Positions 12,721-20,245 are shown, numbered from the stretch's first letter. The stretch is 64,000 nt of DNA from Candidatus Fukatsuia symbiotica (GCF_003122425.1 NZ_CP021659.1:62001-126000); one strand, 5' to 3'. Numbers and translations: made by a program. The notes: generated by a model from the sequence alone, not told the origin.

Positions 12721-12864
12721 TTATGGCAATCGATGTGTAGGCTTTTTTTTCTTCTTGAACCAACTTCTTAATCGGGTAAACCAATTTTTCTTTTCATTTT
12801 TCTTAGCTTCCAACGCCTTATTAATTAACGCTCGTTTTCTCGCTCTGCTCTGTCTGTTGCTCAT
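12721..12864 (-). CDS. 47-residue highly basic peptide, third gene of the PAS-LuxR cassette
   Basis: Starts at the ATG at 12864 with AGGAGATTTGATT upstream; the ribosome site overlaps the end of the preceding PAS-LuxR gene. It begins MSNRQSRARKRALINKALEA and has a C-terminal NWFTRLRSWFKKKKK stretch that would form a short amphipathic, strongly cationic helix. About half the residues are Lys or Arg. No family is recognised. Close coupling to the regulator suggests a shared role. It could bind RNA, DNA or membranes; the sequence does not decide. Confidence 0.65.
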   Translation of the reverse strand: MSNRQSRARKRALINKALEAKKNEKKNWFTRLRSWFKKKKKPTHRLP

Positions 12865-12875
12865 AATCAAATCTC

Positions 12876-13559
12876 CTATTCAATAAACTGTATCCCGGGG
12901 CGTATAAACGCGTGGGGAATAGTGCGATCAAATCCGGTTTTATGACAAAAGTGTTTAAAGTCTCGAAATGAATGTACTTTCGCTTTTTGATAGATAATAC
13001 GAATTCTATTTTCTATCGTACGATGGGAACGTGCCAATGTTTTACCTATTTCCTTGGCACTCATCGTACGTAATAAATAAAATATTATCCTCAGTTCAGA
13101 TTGAGTAAATAGATTCGATGGCGGTTCAAATAATAGCGTGGCAGTCAGCTTGTCTATGTAGTGTGGCAGTGAAACAATAGCCAATTTTCTGCCATAAAAA
13201 ACGGTGCCGATGCATTTATTTCTTTTATTATGCAGCGGAAAGGTTTCGTATAAATAAGGTTGCAGTTTTTGCTCACGACCAAAGAAATGCGTTTTAATTA
13301 GGGTAATTTTTTGTCCGCTTTTTATAACCTCTTTTCCCAGTTTTTGAATTATTAAAGCAAATTCTGTAATACAAGTGGGAAGTTCATCATCACGCCGTCC
13401 TATAACATCAAATCCTTGTGGCAAATTCAAAAAGTCAAAAAAAGCTCGATTTGCATAAATAAAGCGTGAGTCACGGTCTTTTATTCCCCAAACATCTTGA
13501 CTGTTTTCCATTATAGATGTTAGAGGAAATGAGCGGGACGGCAGGTCAATCTTTCTCAT
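12876..13559 (-). CDS. PAS-domain LuxR-type transcriptional regulator
   Basis: 227 residues. The N-terminal half (about 12-130) is a PAS sensor fold (SQDVWGIKDRDSRFIYANRAFFDFLNL). The C-terminal part (about 148-210) is a LuxR/GerE helix-turn-helix (LFTQSELRIIFYLLRTMSAKEIGKTLARSHRTIENR). There is no membrane segment, so it is probably a cytosolic sensor-regulator for a small molecule or redox signal; the ligand is unknown. Its ATG overlaps the TGA of a 50-residue membrane peptide upstream (ATGA), and a 47-residue basic peptide follows immediately. Such regulators are unusual between xis and the recombination genes of a lambdoid phage, so this looks like a carried accessory (moron) cassette. 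Confidence 0.85.
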   Translation of the reverse strand: MRKIDLPSRSFPLTSIMENSQDVWGIKDRDSRFIYANRAFFDFLNLPQGFDVIGRRDDELPTCITEFALIIQKLGKEVIKSGQKITLIKTHFFGREQKLQPYLYETFPLHNKRNKCIGTVFYGRKLAIVSLPHYIDKLTATLLFEPPSNLFTQSELRIIFYLLRTMSAKEIGKTLARSHRTIENRIRIIYQKAKVHSFRDFKHFCHKTGFDRTIPHAFIRPGIQFIE

Positions 13560-13708
13560 AAATTATTCCATGAATTTTGTTTAGTCTGTTTCCGTATAGG
13601 TAAGTCGCGAATAAGAGAGATAATCAATATGAGAAAAAAGGGTGTCAATATAACGAGAAAAGGCATCGCCATCCAAAATACAACGTTTTCAATCACGGGA
13701 TTATTCAT
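13556..13708 (-). CDS. 50-residue single-pass membrane peptide, first gene of the PAS-LuxR cassette
   Basis: Starts at the ATG at 13708 with AAAGGA upstream. It begins MNNPVIENVVFWMAM and has one strongly hydrophobic helix at about residues 8-33, followed by a positive tail (RDLPIRKQTKQ), which predicts N-out/C-in topology. Its TGA overlaps the ATG of the PAS-LuxR gene, indicating translational coupling. No family is recognised. It could be a partner that presents a membrane signal to the regulator, or a small holin-like or toxic peptide. Confidence 0.65.
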   Translation of the reverse strand: MNNPVIENVVFWMAMPFLVILTPFFLILIISLIRDLPIRKQTKQNSWNNL

Positions 13709-13912
13709 CACAGTTTTTCCTTTGAAGTAACATCGGCTTTTGCGTTAAAAATGCGCCTTTTTTCCAATGCAGATTGAAAAGTACTTATTACTTAAGCCAG
13801 ATAATGCTAAAGGGAACAAACGGGATGCTGTAGGTGCCTTTAAGGCACCTATGCTCCTTTTTTATTTTGTAGTACGGGCTTGCCGTTGCTATTTAACGGA
13901 ATGAAAGTCCGT

Positions 13913-14176
13913 TCATTTTACACATTGCTGCAAAGCAAACAGCACAAGATGCACATGGAATATGGTTAGCAGGCCATGAAGTGAACGAGGCTCAAATTTG
14001 ATTTTTGCCGCCTCCAGTGTCTGTTTCACGACTTTGTACGAGATTGATCGCAATTCTGAAATTTCTTTTTGTGACACGCCCAAAGAAAACAGCATCGCCG
14101 TTTCAAATTGCACCGGTGTTAATTCAGGAAAAACTTCCCGTAATTCAGGAAATTGGGTAATATCGATGTTAGCCAT
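13913..14176 (-). CDS. Small LuxR/GerE-type helix-turn-helix protein
   Basis: An 87-residue protein that is essentially one DNA-binding domain: LTPVQFETAMLFSLGVSQKEISELRSISYKVVKQTLEAAK matches the LuxR-type helix-turn-helix pattern (acidic/Pro start, 'VSQKEIS' recognition helix region). There is no sensor domain. It starts at the ATG at 14176 after GAGG. Located between the Rha genes and the PAS-LuxR cassette, it may regulate the leftward accessory genes. Exact relatives are not known to me. Confidence 0.65.
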   Translation of the reverse strand: MANIDITQFPELREVFPELTPVQFETAMLFSLGVSQKEISELRSISYKVVKQTLEAAKIKFEPRSLHGLLTIFHVHLVLFALQQCVK

Positions 14177-14258
14177 TACAGCCTCTAGGATAGGTTGTGG
14201 TGGTTAGCTGACAGGGGTGGTTGTCGCCACCGCTGTTAGCGCTAGGGTTAAGTGATAT

Positions 14259-14281
14259 AAACGGTGATGACGTCACCGTTT
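14259..14281. promoter_or_regulatory. Inverted repeat, possible operator
   Basis: AAACGGTGA and TCACCGTTT flank a five-base centre in the spacer upstream of the small HTH gene (13913-14176). No T-run follows on the minus strand, so it is more likely a protein-binding palindrome than a leftward terminator. The binding protein is unknown. Confidence 0.35.
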
Positions 14282-14338
14282 CTGTTTTATAATCTTGTTG
14301 TAAATGTTTATGTTTTCATGGTATGTGACTCCGTTGGT

Positions 14339-15103
14339 TTATGATGCGATGCTAAGTTCTTTTTCGTGGGTGAAGTGCCCATTCCAATGGGTTTTCATTG
14401 GCAACTTATTTTTGCGGTAGAGGTCAAACAATCGGATTGCCCCTTTGCGCAGTAAAACGGGTTGGTACTTGATAAAGTCATCACCGCTATGAATGCTGAT
14501 TTTATGTTGATGTTCCGTCAAATATCGGTCACGCGCATAAGAGGTTGCACGCCAGCGGATATGGGATTTACTTTCGTTATAAAGCCAATTTCTTTCTGCC
14601 AAACAGTGATTAATCTGTTGTATATTAATACCGTTGAGCATTTTGCAAAACTGAGTCGTCGTTATTCCTTCCTTAAACAGGTTCTTCAACTCTTGTAATT
14701 CTGCTTCCTGTTCTTTGTTTACTAAGGCTAGCCTGGTTTTTTCACGAAACTGCTCTGCCCATGCCATAGCCGCAACAGGGGGATCTTCGAAATTAGGCAA
14801 TACGCAGATAGGCCGTGTTGCTTTCTGTTCCAGCTCACGCCAGCGAGTGGCGACTTTATAGCGTAGCGAAATGCTGTAGCCCATGACCAATGTCATGGTT
14901 AAATCTTGGTCAAGTAAATATTCCTGATAAGTGCGACCACTGGCGTCTTTGTAATCGGCCGAAAACTCGGCCGATTGAATGTTAATCGATTCGAACATTT
15001 TTCGACAATCATCGAGAACATGTTTATGCTGTTTATCCGTTAGTTGAGCAATTTCACGGCTAGACATTTTTACCTGTTGATAGATAGTGATGACATTTGA
15101 CAT
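14339..15103 (-). CDS. Rha-family phage regulator with antirepressor-type C-terminus
   Basis: 254 residues. The N-terminal 95 residues fit the Rha regulatory domain (MSSREIAQLTDKQHKHVLDD..., then LLDQDLTMTLVMGYSISLRYKVATRWRELE). The remainder resembles the C-terminal DNA-binding part of phage antirepressors. A good ribosome site (AAGGAATTTCTCT) precedes the ATG. Such proteins interfere with repressors or with host functions during lytic growth. It is one of five related-type proteins in this prophage. Confidence 0.82.
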   Translation of the reverse strand: MSNVITIYQQVKMSSREIAQLTDKQHKHVLDDCRKMFESINIQSAEFSADYKDASGRTYQEYLLDQDLTMTLVMGYSISLRYKVATRWRELEQKATRPICVLPNFEDPPVAAMAWAEQFREKTRLALVNKEQEAELQELKNLFKEGITTTQFCKMLNGINIQQINHCLAERNWLYNESKSHIRWRATSYARDRYLTEHQHKISIHSGDDFIKYQPVLLRKGAIRLFDLYRKNKLPMKTHWNGHFTHEKELSIAS

Positions 15104-15144
15104 AGAGAAATTCCTTATCTTGAATTTATGTGGTGATTAACTCA

Positions 15145-15477
15145 TCAGTGAAGTGTGATTTGCGGGCACTTCCCACCCGATAACCGAAAAGGTACCCATC
15201 TTGGGATGATTCCAGCGTGTTGTATGTTTATTAACCGACTGACTGTCAATTGGTTCCTGAACGCTTTAAGCTCTTCACCTTCTACCTTGTAATAATGCTT
15301 GCCCTCAATGAATCTCTCCTTATTCCGTTTAAAATTTTGCTGAATGTTATTACCATCAGTGCCGTAACCTTGTGCCAACAGTTCGGTGCTGATGACGCGC
15401 TGCTTGTGGTAGATGATCACCGGTAAGTTTTCGGGATTTAATGGGGCTTGTTGATGAATATCAATGATATTTGGCAT
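15145..15477 (-). CDS. ORF6N-domain protein, C-terminus shortened or frameshifted
   Basis: 110 residues. LPVIIYHKQRVISTELLAQGYG and NNIQQNFKRNKERFIEGKHYY match the ORF6N DNA-binding domain found in phage regulators. The family usually continues with a Leu/Trp-rich block that is absent here. The tail (NIQHAGIIPRWVPFRLSGGK) is unlike the family, suggesting a frame change after about residue 85. It starts at 15477 with GAGGAATTTTGC upstream. Probably a decayed antirepressor-type protein. Confidence 0.7.
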   Translation of the reverse strand: MPNIIDIHQQAPLNPENLPVIIYHKQRVISTELLAQGYGTDGNNIQQNFKRNKERFIEGKHYYKVEGEELKAFRNQLTVSRLINIQHAGIIPRWVPFRLSGGKCPQITLH

Positions 15478-15539
15478 GCAAAATTCCTCACAAATGAATT
15501 GCGATTCATAGAATCCCGGTACGTTACCGGGATGAGAGA

Positions 15540-16127
15540 TTAATTACGTCTTGGTGTTGCGCCAGTGGGGAGCTGGGCTTTTAGGCTTCTATTAACAAAA
15601 TTGGCGAATACCATCCCATCTTTGAAACGATCACAAAGACGATAGGCTAAGGGTGAATTTAGTTTTACTAATGCTGGATATATTTCATGCCGCCACGCAT
15701 CAGAAATGGCGGTAAAATGTTCCATAAATGCTTGAATATGATAGCAATCTATTTCAATCTGGGTGGGTTTGCTATTGTTCTTGGATATTCTTGAAGTATC
15801 GTATAACTCAGCTTCCATGCGATTAAATTCCGCAATGTAGGCTTCTTTGAATATTGCCGCTTTCTTTCCAGTGAATCCCATAACCAAAAACATAAAGCCG
15901 TCCTTGGTCATTTCGTACATGGGGCGTTTTTCACCTTTGGCATCTGTATATTCAACGGGCGTAAAATTACGCTCGTTAAATTCAAATGAACAATTCAAAG
16001 TATCTACTTTTTTGAGCACATCTTTGTGTAGCTTAGAGAAATAGCCAGCTACAGCTTGGGAGGTAGTGACAGCTTTGCCGTTATTGATAATAACTTCTGG
16101 AGTTAGTGCTAAAAGTTGAGTAGTCAT
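15540..16127 (-). CDS. Rha-family phage regulatory protein
   Basis: 195 residues. The Rha domain occupies about 10-110 (KAVTTSQAVAGYFSKLHKDVLKKVD, then MYEMTKDGFMFLVMGFTGKKAAIFKEAYIAEFNRME), and the remainder is a conserved helical tail. It has a strong start (AAGGATGTAATC before the ATG). The leader upstream carries a 15-codon ORF and a long-range stem resembling the C4/icd/ant arrangement, so translation of this gene may be controlled by an antisense-type leader RNA. Confidence 0.85.
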   Translation of the reverse strand: MTTQLLALTPEVIINNGKAVTTSQAVAGYFSKLHKDVLKKVDTLNCSFEFNERNFTPVEYTDAKGEKRPMYEMTKDGFMFLVMGFTGKKAAIFKEAYIAEFNRMEAELYDTSRISKNNSKPTQIEIDCYHIQAFMEHFTAISDAWRHEIYPALVKLNSPLAYRLCDRFKDGMVFANFVNRSLKAQLPTGATPRRN

Positions 16128-16139
16128 GATTACATCCTT

Positions 16140-16340
16140 ACTGTTTGTTCAAATTACCCATTGTTCAGATGGGTGGTCGGGTACTTGAACACCGCAGTAA
16201 GACGGCCAGCATTTTTCCCTCCTCGGCAGAGGTATTGTATAGCTGCTCGCTACCCGACCATAACAATCTATGGACGAAAAAAAACCGCAAAGCTTTCGGG
16301 CGCGGGATTCCGCTTACTGGGTGTGTTCAGCACCTGTAGC
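16140..16340 (-). ncRNA. C4-like structured leader of the Rha gene (candidate)
   Basis: Read on the minus strand, the 200 bases before the Rha gene hold a ten-base long-range stem (TGGTCGGGTA at 16251-16260 with TACCCGACCA at 16173-16182) enclosing a ribosome site (GAGGAGGG) and a 15-codon ORF. This layout is like the C4 antisense RNA and icd leader ahead of antirepressor genes in P1/P22-type phages. The assignment is from memory of that layout, not from a model search. Confidence 0.45.
16165..16212 (-). CDS. 15-residue leader peptide (icd-like position)
   Basis: ATG at 16212 follows a near-ideal GAGGAGGGAAAA site and encodes MLAVLLRCSSTRPPI before TGA. It ends 38 bases before the Rha start. 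Its stop codon lies just beyond one arm of the leader stem, so its translation would open that structure. Coding is likely only as a regulatory leader. Confidence 0.45.
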   Translation of the reverse strand: MLAVLLRCSSTRPPI

Positions 16341-16341
16341 G

Positions 16342-16366
16342 AATATAGCCCACAGTTGTTCCTTTC
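16342..16366. repeat. 25-bp direct repeat, left flank of hicBA insert
   Basis: A perfect 25-base match to 16912-16936 in the same orientation; the core is CCCACAGTTGTTCC. The two copies bracket about 545 bases that contain only hicBA. On the minus strand the sequence belongs to the Rha leader (left copy) and to the end of the BRO gene region (right copy). Confidence 0.9.
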
Positions 16367-16419
16367 GTCAATACGATAATTAAGTTAGACTTGCAGCATA
16401 GCTAAAGGAGGAATTTTCT

Positions 16420-16662
16420 ATGGCACAAGTCGCATTTAAATCTAAGTTTAATGTTACAGTGACTCATGAAGACCGTATATGGATCGGCGTTTGTGATGAC
16501 CTCGGCCTTGTAACCGAAGCTAACAGTTACGAAGAATTAACCTCAAGAATATGGAAAATTGCGCCTGAACTTTACGTTGAAAATGGATTTGGAGACATAT
16601 CCGATCAAATCAGGATCACTTTTCTGCAAGAACAAGAGTCAATTTTTCGGGTCGCATTGTAG
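16420..16662 (+). CDS. hicB: HicB-type antitoxin (DUF1902)
   Basis: 80 residues of DUF1902/HicB-like fold: FNVTVTHEDRIWIGVCDDLGLVTEANSYEELTSR is the partial RNase-H-like antitoxin pattern. A very strong ribosome site (AAAGGAGGAATTTTCT) precedes the ATG. It is followed three bases later by the HicA toxin gene. It is transcribed opposite to all neighbouring leftward phage genes, and the pair sits between 25-bp direct repeats, so it is an inserted module. HicB-type proteins neutralise HicA and usually repress the operon. Confidence 0.82.
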   Translation: MAQVAFKSKFNVTVTHEDRIWIGVCDDLGLVTEANSYEELTSRIWKIAPELYVENGFGDISDQIRITFLQEQESIFRVAL

Positions 16663-16665
16663 CTC

Positions 16666-16863
16666 ATGGGACAAGGTATTTATTCACAGTTGCGGGATGT
16701 TTTGCTTGATCACCATTGTCGTTTTATCCGACAAGGAAAAGGCAGTCACGAGATCTGGAAAAGTCCGTTAAACAATAAAAATTTCAGTGTTCCTGTTACT
16801 ATTTTTTCTAAAAATACAGCAAATGCAATTCTCCGTCAGGCAGGAATAAACACCAAAATATAA
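16666..16863 (+). CDS. hicA: HicA-family mRNA interferase toxin
   Basis: 65 residues with the HicA double-stranded RNA-binding fold and the catalytic His28 in GKGSHEIW, followed by the FSVPVTIFSKNTANAILRQAGI block typical of the family. HicA cleaves mRNA independently of ribosomes. It follows hicB with three bases between them. All conserved positions are present, so the toxin is probably active and addictive to the host or prophage. Confidence 0.87.
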   Translation: MGQGIYSQLRDVLLDHHCRFIRQGKGSHEIWKSPLNNKNFSVPVTIFSKNTANAILRQAGINTKI

Positions 16864-16911
16864 TATCGGCTAGGATTAAAATCCCGCATCTCATTCTACA
16901 GATACATGTAA

Positions 16912-16936
16912 AATATAGCCCACAGTTGTTCCTTTC
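16912..16936. repeat. 25-bp direct repeat, right flank of hicBA insert
   Basis: Second copy of the repeat at 16342-16366. It lies ten bases from the end of the BRO-domain gene. Confidence 0.9.
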
Positions 16937-16945
16937 ATTGACCTG

Positions 16946-17749
16946 TTAAACCCGTGCATTTTCTTTCGTCTCCTGTTCGGCGATAAGAATTTGTCTGAAT
17001 TTGTTGAGTGCGTGGTTGTTATAGCGAAACGCTTGCACTTGCTTATCACTGTGACGAGATTTATCCAGATAAAATTCACCGTATTGCTCGGTTTTCATGT
17101 CATTGTCGTTGGCGATACGCCCAATTTTGTTTGCCGACATATCAAACAGTTTACCGATTTCACCTGCTGTATAAAGCTTTTCGATAAGTAAAGGAAGGGG
17201 GACAACCTCACAACCGGCCAACGGATTAATCAGCCCGGCAATAACAACTTGTCGTGATAGAGAGGAGAGATCTGTGGCCCATGCAAATGTTTTTTCTGCC
17301 ACCTCCATCGCTATCTGCATCGCTATCTGCATCGCTCTTGCCTTCCGAAATTCCGGTAATCCACTGCCTTCGTCACGGTGGGTCCTTTTTATATGATAAC
17401 TACCTTGCTGGCGCAGTGCGGGCAAGACTTCTTCACATAACCAGTCCTGAATACGCTCAGCGGAGGGAAGGTTGCTTTTCAGTATCAGACGGTAGGCATC
17501 GGCTTCGGTGGCAAAAATAATCCCCTTTGGTCGTGACCCCAATCCTAATTCCGTTAATTCAACGGAATTAATTTTAATCAATGATTTACAATGATTTTTT
17601 AATGCTTGATGCGGGTCTGTGTACCCTAGTACTTTTGCGAGTTCCACCGCAAAAAATACAGGTTTATCATTATACAACATGCCCTTAAGTTCAATATTTG
17701 AATCTGCGGTTTTAAAGATCATGAGTTGCGTTTGGCTATCTGTGGGCAT
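16946..17749 (-). CDS. BRO-N domain phage antirepressor-type protein
   Basis: 267 residues. The BRO-N domain spans about 10-115 (VFFAVELAKVLGYTDPHQALKNHCK, then FATEADAYRLILKSNLPSAERIQDWLCEEVLPALRQQG). The C-terminal half resembles phage antirepressor DNA-binding domains (LYTAGEIGKLFDMSANKIGRI). A short internal repeat (AMQIAMQIAMEVAEK) lies in the linker. It starts at 17749 after GGAG. It is part of the leftward early operon and may counter repressor during induction. Confidence 0.85.
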   Translation of the reverse strand: MPTDSQTQLMIFKTADSNIELKGMLYNDKPVFFAVELAKVLGYTDPHQALKNHCKSLIKINSVELTELGLGSRPKGIIFATEADAYRLILKSNLPSAERIQDWLCEEVLPALRQQGSYHIKRTHRDEGSGLPEFRKARAMQIAMQIAMEVAEKTFAWATDLSSLSRQVVIAGLINPLAGCEVVPLPLLIEKLYTAGEIGKLFDMSANKIGRIANDNDMKTEQYGEFYLDKSRHSDKQVQAFRYNNHALNKFRQILIAEQETKENARV

Positions 17750-17996
17750 AGCAAATTCTCCGTATTAAAACGACATGAGTTGAAAAAGTATTCATTGGCT
17801 AACAGGCAGAAATTTGTAGAAGGGAAGGTTTCAATAGGTCTACACTAGTGCTTGTTGCACACGATCTTTTCTAACGTTGTTTGGCGACAGCTAGCTAACC
17901 GTAGTAAAGTATGGGTGTAAGAAAACCGCATAACCGGGGTCTGCGGTTTATGAAGCAGGTGACTCAACTTGCTAAGCCTAGAGGGGTGCTGTCAGC

Positions 17997-18956
17997 TTAA
18001 TGCAACATCATGCTATCCAGCTCTTCTTCAGAAAAGCCCGTTATCTTTTTAATGATGTCACGGCTCACATTACTGGCAAGAAGCTGTTTAGCCATTTTTA
18101 GAGAAGCTTGTCTTTCACCCTGTTGCATGCCCTGTTGCATGCCCTGTTCTATGCCCCGTTTTTCGCCCCGTTTTTCGAGTTGTTGTGCAAATGTCATAAT
18201 GTCTTCCTTTGCTTGTGGAACGGAATTAAGCGACAGTGCTAATGACTTGTCCAGCTCATCTGATTCTGCCAAATCACTGGCTCTACCACATATTTCAATA
18301 AAGTACCTCAGTACGTCTTTGAAATAGTCACGGCTCACTTGTGTGTAAATTGTAGTCATTTTCTCTTCAGATAACAACGCCTCTAACCAGGTGAGGGGAG
18401 ATTGCTTTTCACGGTAGTGTTTGAATAAGATTTCCATCACTGACGCTAAACCATGTGTATTTATTTCTTCATCTGACATGACCGTTAAATCAATCAGTTG
18501 AAAGGGTTTCAGTGCCAATTTTTTTGCTAATTTTGGCTCCTCAAAACATTCCCAGATTGCTCGTGAGTGGGGATAAGGCGATTTTTCTCCGTGATAGAGC
18601 ACTAAGGGCAACACAATCGGCAATTTTTTATGACCCTGCTTTAAGTGGTAGTTCATCAACTCGACAACGTAACAGAGGATACGAAATGCCATCATTTCAT
18701 CATCACTGCTTTGATGTTCCGCCAAAATATAGATGTAGCTCAGTTGGCCTTTAATCTTACAACTGAAAACCACATCGCTATACAGCGTATCAGGCCATTT
18801 AGGGGATAACTCGTTGGGTACCATCTTTAACGTGGAGATATCAATTAATTTCAGGATCCTCTTTGGAAGATGTGCCTTCAACCAATCCAACGTAATCTGT
18901 CGATGCTGTAGGGTGCCTTTAAATAGTTTATCATGAGGTTTCGATATGTCAGGCAC
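17997..18956 (-). CDS. Rpn-family recombination-promoting nuclease (Transposase_31)
   Basis: A 319-residue member of the Rpn/YhgA group: PD-(D/E)XK endonucleases that nick DNA and promote RecA-independent recombination. The N-terminal PHDKLFKGTLQHRQITLDWL, the core YSDVVFSCK and ILAEHQS (active-site Asp, Glu, Gln/His region) and LPIVLPLVLYHG are typical. The C-terminus has Gly/Gln repeats (RGIEQGMQQGMQQGERQ) and a final HTH-like SRDIIKKITGFSEEEL. A GTG start with GGAGAG upstream fits. It interrupts the usual BRO-to-exonuclease order of the phage operon and is probably a later arrival. Confidence 0.9.
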   Translation of the reverse strand: MPDISKPHDKLFKGTLQHRQITLDWLKAHLPKRILKLIDISTLKMVPNELSPKWPDTLYSDVVFSCKIKGQLSYIYILAEHQSSDDEMMAFRILCYVVELMNYHLKQGHKKLPIVLPLVLYHGEKSPYPHSRAIWECFEEPKLAKKLALKPFQLIDLTVMSDEEINTHGLASVMEILFKHYREKQSPLTWLEALLSEEKMTTIYTQVSRDYFKDVLRYFIEICGRASDLAESDELDKSLALSLNSVPQAKEDIMTFAQQLEKRGEKRGIEQGMQQGMQQGERQASLKMAKQLLASNVSRDIIKKITGFSEEELDSMMLH

Positions 18957-18980
18957 GGCATGCTCTCCCTGGGGTTCTCT

Positions 18981-19082
18981 CTACAATGTGGCGTCGATAT
19001 TATCGACAGGTGACTCTACGCGCATTTCATCCGGTAGACGATCACTTTTTTCAGTGGCGTTATCTTCATGCCACTTTTCCAT
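18981..19082 (-). CDS. Short acidic ORF overlapping the exonuclease end
   Basis: A 33-codon ORF, MEKWHEDNATEKSDRLPDEM and on, overlapping the 3' end of the exonuclease gene by 17 bases in another frame. It is acidic, and coupled small genes are common in phage operons, but there is no clear ribosome site. It may be real or a chance ORF. Confidence 0.3.
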   Translation of the reverse strand: MEKWHEDNATEKSDRLPDEMRVESPVDNIDATL

Positions 19083-19686
19083 ACGTTTTAATCTGTTCGA
19101 TTTCATCTTCAAGTTCTTGCAGAAATTTGCACACTTCGGTTTCAATTTCCTTACCCAGTGCTTCATCAAAGTGAATGCGTTTTTTGAAGTAAGCCAATTC
19201 CGGGGGTAGTCGATTATCATAGCTGACAAAGTCACACCATCTTCGCTCGGTACACAGCATTTGTGCATGCATTTGCAGGAGGTATTCTCTTTTGAGTTCG
19301 CCGGTTTTTAATGTCTTCAGATGTGTCCAGGTTTTTGGGCATTTAATCTCGATCAGGCCATCCTCATTAACCAATCCGTCGGGACTGGCAGCAAATCCCT
19401 TGATGGTAGGGTGGTCGACAAGACCCACCTCTGTGACCTCTACCGCAAATTCACGCAATAGGTAAGCCTCACGTGCGACGGGTTCCAGTGCCGTTCCGTG
19501 CTTCATGTCGAGCGTGACAAAGGTGTCTTCTCGTTTCCCCGTCAGACGCTGGCAAATCAGCTCGGCCCTGTATTTTTTTCGCGTTGCCGCGTCGCCTGTT
19601 TTGACTTTTGCCATCACATCTGCCAATTTGCTAGCTGTGACCTTGCCACAGCGGGCAGCAAACCACTCGTCTGTTCGTTGTTCCAT
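19066..19686 (-). CDS. Lambda-exonuclease/YqaJ-type recombinase nuclease
   Basis: A 206-residue 5'-to-3' double-strand exonuclease of phage recombination. The nuclease motif is intact: Glu68 in TALEPVAR, Asp103 (SPDG), Glu113 and Lys115 (LIEIKCP), and Gln138 in YLLQMHAQM. The N-terminal QRTDEWFAARCGKVTASK is the usual start of YqaJ-family phage exonucleases. A GAGGT site precedes the ATG. With the adjacent SSB and ERF annealase it forms a complete single-strand-annealing recombination set. Confidence 0.92.
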   Translation of the reverse strand: MEQRTDEWFAARCGKVTASKLADVMAKVKTGDAATRKKYRAELICQRLTGKREDTFVTLDMKHGTALEPVAREAYLLREFAVEVTEVGLVDHPTIKGFAASPDGLVNEDGLIEIKCPKTWTHLKTLKTGELKREYLLQMHAQMLCTERRWCDFVSYDNRLPPELAYFKKRIHFDEALGKEIETEVCKFLQELEDEIEQIKTYGKVA

Positions 19687-19730
19687 TTTTTACCTCGATA
19701 GCTGTGTTATCCGTAAAGACTGAGTTTGAT

Positions 19731-20177
19731 TTAAAAGGGAATGGGTTCATCAAACGCAATCGGTGGCGTGGGGTTACATTGCTGCTGTGACACCGCCTTC
19801 ATAGACGCCTGTCCCCACAACTGCTGATTTTGTTGCCGCTGCTGTCCTTGTGGTTGTGTTCCACCCGCTTCGATAAAACCTAATCGGGCATTGTTCAGTT
19901 CCAGGACGATCGCTTGCCCGTTTTTTCCTTCGTAGGTGTCGATTTTGATGCTTTCACCGAAGAGCTCAACGATGGCGCCTGGGTTGAGTCTTTCGCGGTA
20001 AAAATCCGCTTGATTGCCGGCTTTGGCGAACAGTACCGCCTGGTAGTTAGTGAAAGCATGGGTTTTTAATTTGCGATCGTAGTATTTAACGCCACCCCGT
20101 AAGGCGAAGCCGATGGCGTCAGTGGCCGCAAATTCTCTGGCGGCCTGTTGGAGTTTGAGGGTGATGGTATGTGCCAT
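19731..20177 (-). CDS. ssb: Phage single-stranded DNA-binding protein
   Basis: 148 residues, with an OB-fold N-terminal domain (about 1-105), a Gln-rich linker (GTQPQGQQRQQNQQLW) and an acidic-hydrophobic tip, DEPIPF, like the partner-docking tail of bacterial SSB. It starts at 20177 after AAGGCAG. It lies between the exonuclease and ERF genes, as expected for a recombination operon. Confidence 0.88.
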   Translation of the reverse strand: MAHTITLKLQQAAREFAATDAIGFALRGGVKYYDRKLKTHAFTNYQAVLFAKAGNQADFYRERLNPGAIVELFGESIKIDTYEGKNGQAIVLELNNARLGFIEAGGTQPQGQQRQQNQQLWGQASMKAVSQQQCNPTPPIAFDEPIPF

Positions 20178-20245
20178 TAGGCTGCCTTTTCTAAGGTTGC
20201 TGAGTGGGTGAGATAAATGTCGTTGGCTTTTTGTGCTAAATCAGG

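Noticed and set aside
13832-13850. Perfect palindrome AGGTGCCTTTAAGGCACCT followed by T-rich DNA
   Set aside because: The T-run is on the + strand while the adjacent genes read leftward; could be terminator or operator, not decidable.
16116-16379. Long + strand ORF opposite the Rha leader
   Set aside because: It reads through the structured leader on the wrong strand, and the translated sequence has no family pattern.
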